Assembly (NCBI RefSeq): GCF_028288225.1
Contig: NZ_JAQBOC010000028.1
Location: 83,121-147,120, forward strand
Length of the DNA: 64,000 nt
Direction: 5' to 3'
From: Mucilaginibacter sp.
Lineage (GTDB): Bacteria > Bacteroidota > Bacteroidia > Sphingobacteriales > Sphingobacteriaceae
This document shows, piece after piece, positions 61,009-64,000 of the stretch. The first letter of the stretch is position 1, and every line of letters begins with the position of its first letter. Under the pieces are notes generated by a model. It was not told the DNA's origin. It worked only from the letters and a program-made list of their open reading frames with translations, and made no database searches. A program made the translations under genes and the position numbers.

Positions 61009-61518
61009 CTACCTCAAATAAACCCCATCTTCTTCACCTTCTTCATCCAAAACAACATCCACATGCTCTTTTAAAACAGTTGATAATGCAATTCCGGCAA
61101 AGTCGGTGGTCATTGGGAATTTTTTGTGGTTACGGTCTATTAATACGGCGGTACGGAGTTTCTTTAGTGGTACATCGCGGAATACGCCAAAGCCGTAGGC
61201 AAGCGTTTTGCCGCTGTTCAACACATCATCAACCAAAATAACCACCTTGTTACTGCAGTCCTGCACATTAAAATTAATGGTAGCTTTCAGGCTGGTGCTT
61301 TGCTTATCAAGCTCAATGCCTATCATTTTGCTTTTGAAAGGGGCAATGTCGTCCAATATAGCTTTTATTCTTTTGGCAATTTTATCGCCGCTGGGCAAAA
61401 TACCGGCAATCAGGATCTCTTCTTCATCAAAATTATCTTCCAGGATCTGGTAAGCAATCCGGTCAATCTTCTGCCTGATCTGCTGCTGGTTTAATATAAG
61501 GAGGTGTTTGTCTGACAT
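61009..61518 (-). CDS. PyrR-like phosphoribosyltransferase family protein
   Basis: The 169-residue protein has a type I PRTase fold with the PRPP loop VVILVDDVLNSGKTLAYGF, an N-terminal KHLLILNQQQIRQKIDRIAY, IAGILPSGDKIAKRI, and a C-terminal acidic tail (VVLDEEGEEDGVYLR). It resembles PyrR/uracil-PRTase-like proteins of Bacteroidota. Whether it is enzyme or pyrimidine regulator is unclear; no pyr operon is adjacent. Confidence 0.88.
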   Translation of the reverse strand: MSDKHLLILNQQQIRQKIDRIAYQILEDNFDEEEILIAGILPSGDKIAKRIKAILDDIAPFKSKMIGIELDKQSTSLKATINFNVQDCSNKVVILVDDVLNSGKTLAYGFGVFRDVPLKKLRTAVLIDRNHKKFPMTTDFAGIALSTVLKEHVDVVLDEEGEEDGVYLR

Positions 61519-61526
61519 TGCTTCGC

Positions 61527-61635
61527 TGTTGTAATGTTGAAAGGTTGTAAAGTTGAAATGTTATTTCCCTAGGCGCCTTAATAACATGGTAAAGATAGCA
61601 ACTTTACAACATTTCAACTTTACAACGTTTCAACA
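61527..61635. repeat. GTTGTAA/TTACAAC inverted word pair
   Basis: Left arm 61527-61565 (GTTGTAATGTTGAAAGGTTG...) and right arm 61600-61635 (CAACTTTACAACATTTCAAC...) are inverse around a CCTAGGCGCCTTAATAAC centre. Same family as 56840. Confidence 0.8.
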
Positions 61636-61640
61636 AATTA

Positions 61641-62039
61641 TTACTTAATGTACGGCACATATACAAAATTTGCTCCTTCAGGAACCACCACAAAAACACA
61701 CATAAAATCGTGCGGGTTTTTATAGCTGCTGATAAAGCGTTCTTTTAATATTTCCTTTATTACACCCTTCTCTACAAACTCTTCAAGAGTTGAGGCGTGG
61801 ATGCTCCATTCCGTGTTCAGGTCAAAGCGATCGAGGATCAGCTCGCCTAAAGCCAGTTCATGCTGGTGAGCTATAAATATGGGGTAACTTGAGAGTCCTT
61901 CCACCATTATTTCAACGGCAACCTCGCGGATGGATTCATTAAAAAATTTTAAATCCCTCTCCAAACTCAGCAGCGGACTTTCTTTTTTAGGCCCGTCACC
62001 GTTATCTCTATTTTCATTTAAAAGTTCTTCCGGTTCCAT
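61641..62039 (-). CDS. Conserved hypothetical cytoplasmic protein
   Basis: The 132-residue acidic protein has an N-terminal EELLNENRDNGDGPKKE and a central ESIREVAVEIMVEGLSSYPIFIAHQHELALGE. The C-terminal part has HDFMCVFVVVPEGANFVYVPY. No enzyme motif, no signal peptide. The word SSYPIFIAHQHE suggests a conserved Bacteroidota family of unknown function; I recognise the type only loosely. Confidence 0.7.
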   Translation of the reverse strand: MEPEELLNENRDNGDGPKKESPLLSLERDLKFFNESIREVAVEIMVEGLSSYPIFIAHQHELALGELILDRFDLNTEWSIHASTLEEFVEKGVIKEILKERFISSYKNPHDFMCVFVVVPEGANFVYVPYIK

Positions 62040-62042
62040 ATT

Positions 62043-62280
62043 ATTATTTTTGATTGCACCGATTTTTTGATTGATTACACCGATTTTTTTGAAAGATGAT
62101 TTATTTTTGAACCCTGATTTTTCACAGGTGTTTGTTTTTATAAGGTGTTCAAGAGGGCTTCGCCGTTCGCTTGATTAAAGATCACATGATCTTTTTCGGT
62201 GGATTATTTAAACTTCTATCTGTCCTCACTATGGACTATCGACCATGGTCCATGGACTTTTCTGCCATGAACCATGAACT
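62043..62280. repeat. Mixed word repeats: GATTACACCGATTTTT and CTATGGAC families
   Basis: GATTGCACCGATTTTTTGAT (62053 on) and GATTACACCGATTTTTTTGA are inverse to the words before lptB. CTATGGACTATCGACCATGG... (62229-62280) is the inverse of the 71-bp unit at 50734. No gene in the gap. Confidence 0.7.
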
Positions 62281-63682
62281 ACCTCAACACCAGCAACACC
62301 ACATTCTCCACGTGCTGTGTATGCGGGAACATATCAACCGGCTGAATTTTCACCGTATCGTATTTCTCCTTCAATACCAGCAGATCGCGGGCCTGGGTTG
62401 CGGCGTTGCAGCTTACGTAAACAATTTTTGGCGCTTCAATTTCCATCAGGCGGGCAACCACATCCGGGTGCATTCCTGCGCGCGGTGGATCGGTAATGAT
62501 CACATCCGGTTTTCCATGCTCAGCCACAAAATCGGCCACCAGCACATCCTTCATATCGCCTGCAAAAAATTTGGTATTGGTGATATTGTTAATGGCCGAA
62601 TTGATCTTTGCATCCTCAATGGCCGATGGCACATATTCGACACCCACAACCTCGCGCACATGGCCGGCAATAAAATTGGCAATAGTACCTGCACCTGTGT
62701 AAAGATCATATACCAATTCGTTGCCTGTAAAGCCTGCAAAATCGCGGGCTATTTCATACAGCTTTAATGCCTGGATAGAGTTGGTTTGATAAAATGATTT
62801 TGGCCCGATGCGGAATTTTATGCCGTTCATCTCCTCGTGGATATATTCCGGACCTTTAAAGGCAACTACATCCTGGTCAAAAATGGTATCGTTCTTTTTT
62901 TGGTTGATGATGTACAGCAGGGAAGTGATCTCCGGGAAATTGCTGTCGATATAGCTCATCAGCTTATTTACTTGCTCCTCATCTGCGTAAGCAAAAACCA
63001 CGATCACCATAACCTCACCGGTTGATGAGGTGCGTACGATCAGGTTGCGTAATGCGCCTTCATGCCCTTTCAGGTCATAAAAAGTATAACCTTCGCGGAT
63101 CACAAACTCACGGATACTGTTGCGCAACGTATTTGATGGTTCTGCCTGCAGCCAGCAATGGTTAACATCCAGGATCTTATCAAACCTGCCAGGAATGTGA
63201 AAGCCCAGGGCATCCATATTCAGTTCTTCATTGTCACGGCTCTCGCCATCATACAGCCATCGTTTGTTGCTGAAGGTATATTCCAGCTTGTTGCGGTAAT
63301 ATTTATCGGCAGGGGAGGGTACAATAGCATCCATGCCGCCAACATCTATCTTAGCTATGCGTGTAAGTGCGTCTGCCACCGATTTTTGCTTGAATTTTAG
63401 CTGCGCCTCATACGTCATGTGCTGCCATTTGCAGCCGCCGCAGGTGCCAAAATGCTCGCAAAAGGGTTGTGTGCGGTATTCAGACGACTGTTTTAATTCG
63501 GTGATCTTAGCTTCACCAAAGTTTTTTTTACTGCGGAAAACCTGTACGTCAACAATATCACCGGGTACGGCTTTGTCGACAAAAAGCACAAAGTCGTCCG
63601 CCTTGCCTACACCTTTGCCTTCTTCAGCAATGTCAATAATGGTAACGTCTTCAAAAAATCTTTTCTTAGCAACTTGATTCAT
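62279..63682 (-). CDS. rlmD: 23S rRNA (uracil-5-)-methyltransferase RlmD/RumA-type
   Basis: The 467-residue enzyme has an N-terminal TRAM domain (VTIDIAEEGKGVGKADDFVLF-like) and Fe-S cysteines in CEHFGTCGGCKWQHM. The SAM-dependent methyltransferase domain carries FYQTNSIQALKLYEIA, VYDLYTGAGTIANFIA, ITDPPRAGMHPDV and the catalytic Cys in IVYVSCNAATQARDL. It methylates uracil in rRNA (or tRNA, as TrmA-like homologues do). Which base is uncertain. Confidence 0.93.
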   Translation of the reverse strand: MNQVAKKRFFEDVTIIDIAEEGKGVGKADDFVLFVDKAVPGDIVDVQVFRSKKNFGEAKITELKQSSEYRTQPFCEHFGTCGGCKWQHMTYEAQLKFKQKSVADALTRIAKIDVGGMDAIVPSPADKYYRNKLEYTFSNKRWLYDGESRDNEELNMDALGFHIPGRFDKILDVNHCWLQAEPSNTLRNSIREFVIREGYTFYDLKGHEGALRNLIVRTSSTGEVMVIVVFAYADEEQVNKLMSYIDSNFPEITSLLYIINQKKNDTIFDQDVVAFKGPEYIHEEMNGIKFRIGPKSFYQTNSIQALKLYEIARDFAGFTGNELVYDLYTGAGTIANFIAGHVREVVGVEYVPSAIEDAKINSAINNITNTKFFAGDMKDVLVADFVAEHGKPDVIITDPPRAGMHPDVVARLMEIEAPKIVYVSCNAATQARDLLVLKEKYDTVKIQPVDMFPHTQHVENVVLLVLR

Positions 63683-63708
63683 CAGGATGCAAAGGTAGGG
63701 ATTTGTGT

Positions 63709-63780
63709 TTAGAAGTTGTAAGGGTTGGGGTTGTTGTAATGTTGAAAGGTTGTAAAGTTGTAATGTTGTTGTAAATGGTG
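63709..63780. repeat. GTTGTAA word array, forward only
   Basis: TAGAAGTTGTAAGGGTTGGGG... through GTTGTTGTAAATGG. No inverse arm follows here within the window; a GCAGGGCTTCGCCCTGC hairpin comes after (63812-63828). Confidence 0.7.
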
Positions 63781-63920
63781 AAGCTGCTCTTTACTGCATC
63801 TGTATCGCAGGGCTTCGCCCTGCGCTGGCGGATGTCACCCTTTCAGGGCTTGGTAAAAATTTTCTGACCCTGTATTCTAGGATTAATACATTTCCAAATT
63901 TATTTTAAAAAAGCCGTTTT

Positions 63921-63998
63921 CTATGCCGCTCTTTTATAGTTTTCCACATACAATTCACTTCTTTTTACCAGGGAGAACATTCGTAGGATCAGTTTGAA
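63921..63998 (-). CDS. Possible C-terminal end of a gene cut by the window edge
   Basis: The minus strand reads FKLILRMFSLVKRSELYVEN plus five residues to a TAG at 63921, open to the right edge. The basic, helical composition fits the end of a transposase-like or other DNA-binding protein, but 25 residues are too few to identify it. Confidence 0.3.
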   Translation of the reverse strand, partial: FKLILRMFSLVKRSELYVENYKRAA

Positions 63999-64000
63999 TT

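Overview
The window comes from a Bacteroidota chromosome, most likely a Sphingobacteriaceae member of the Mucilaginibacter/Pedobacter type. The evidence is the Bacteroidota -7 promoter word TAnnTTTG ahead of several genes, weak Shine-Dalgarno use, and a gene set typical of the group: a DUF5916 protein, a BT_3928-type DoxX protein, a TamB next to TsaD, a TonB-family outer-membrane beta-barrel protein, a GH3-like enzyme and fused RibBA. The genus is an inference.

Region 1 (1-14.9 kb) is a metal-resistance island. It holds the end of a DUF1259 gene, a DUF5916 protein, chrB-chrA for chromate, an ArsP-like permease with a His/Cys/Met-rich loop, an AraC regulator with a CxxC heavy-metal-associated domain, three small Cys-rich exported proteins, a small heavy-metal-binding-domain protein, and a CusABC-type copper/silver RND efflux system. 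The inner-membrane RND pump is split into two overlapping ORFs, and there are two adaptor proteins. A 16-bp word is shared between the 4.3 kb and 14.9 kb gaps and may mark the ends of the transferred module. Next come a truncated oxidoreductase fragment, a tRNA-Met(CAT) and a partial copy of that tRNA.

Region 2 (15.8-30.5 kb) is mostly core: a START-like protein, an LptF/G permease, ribBA, tamB, tsaD, an M28 peptidase and threonine synthase. Inserted among them is a small locus with a double-glycine-leader, four-cysteine peptide beside a DxD-containing glycosyltransferase-like protein (25.3-27.3 kb), a possible modified-peptide system.

Region 3 (30.5-39.8 kb) is accessory. It contains an IS110-family element with a probable bridge RNA, two small membrane-protein genes divergent from a 1056-residue SIR2-STAND (Avs5-like) defence protein, and an AAA_25 (RepA-like) ATPase gene whose C-terminal coding region has been built up from intergenic palindromic repeats.

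Region 4 (39.8-64 kb) is again largely core: an outer-membrane beta-barrel protein, a thioredoxin-like protein, a Gfo/Idh/MocA oxidoreductase, a zinc metalloprotease, a response regulator, an MBL hydrolase, an FGE-like protein, recJ, lptB, a GH3 protein, folP, a DoxX protein, an ABC permease, aroK, a PyrR-like phosphoribosyltransferase and rlmD. A low-GC insert at 53.5-54.9 kb carries a DUF3883/PD-(D/E)XK-like protein and decayed ORFs.

The intergenic spaces carry at least eight families of short, word-like, often paired-inverted repeats (for example TTGTAAGG words, CTATGGAC words and GTCATCCTGAGC palindromes). These are the most distinctive non-coding feature of the window. All assignments are from reading the sequence; no database search was run.
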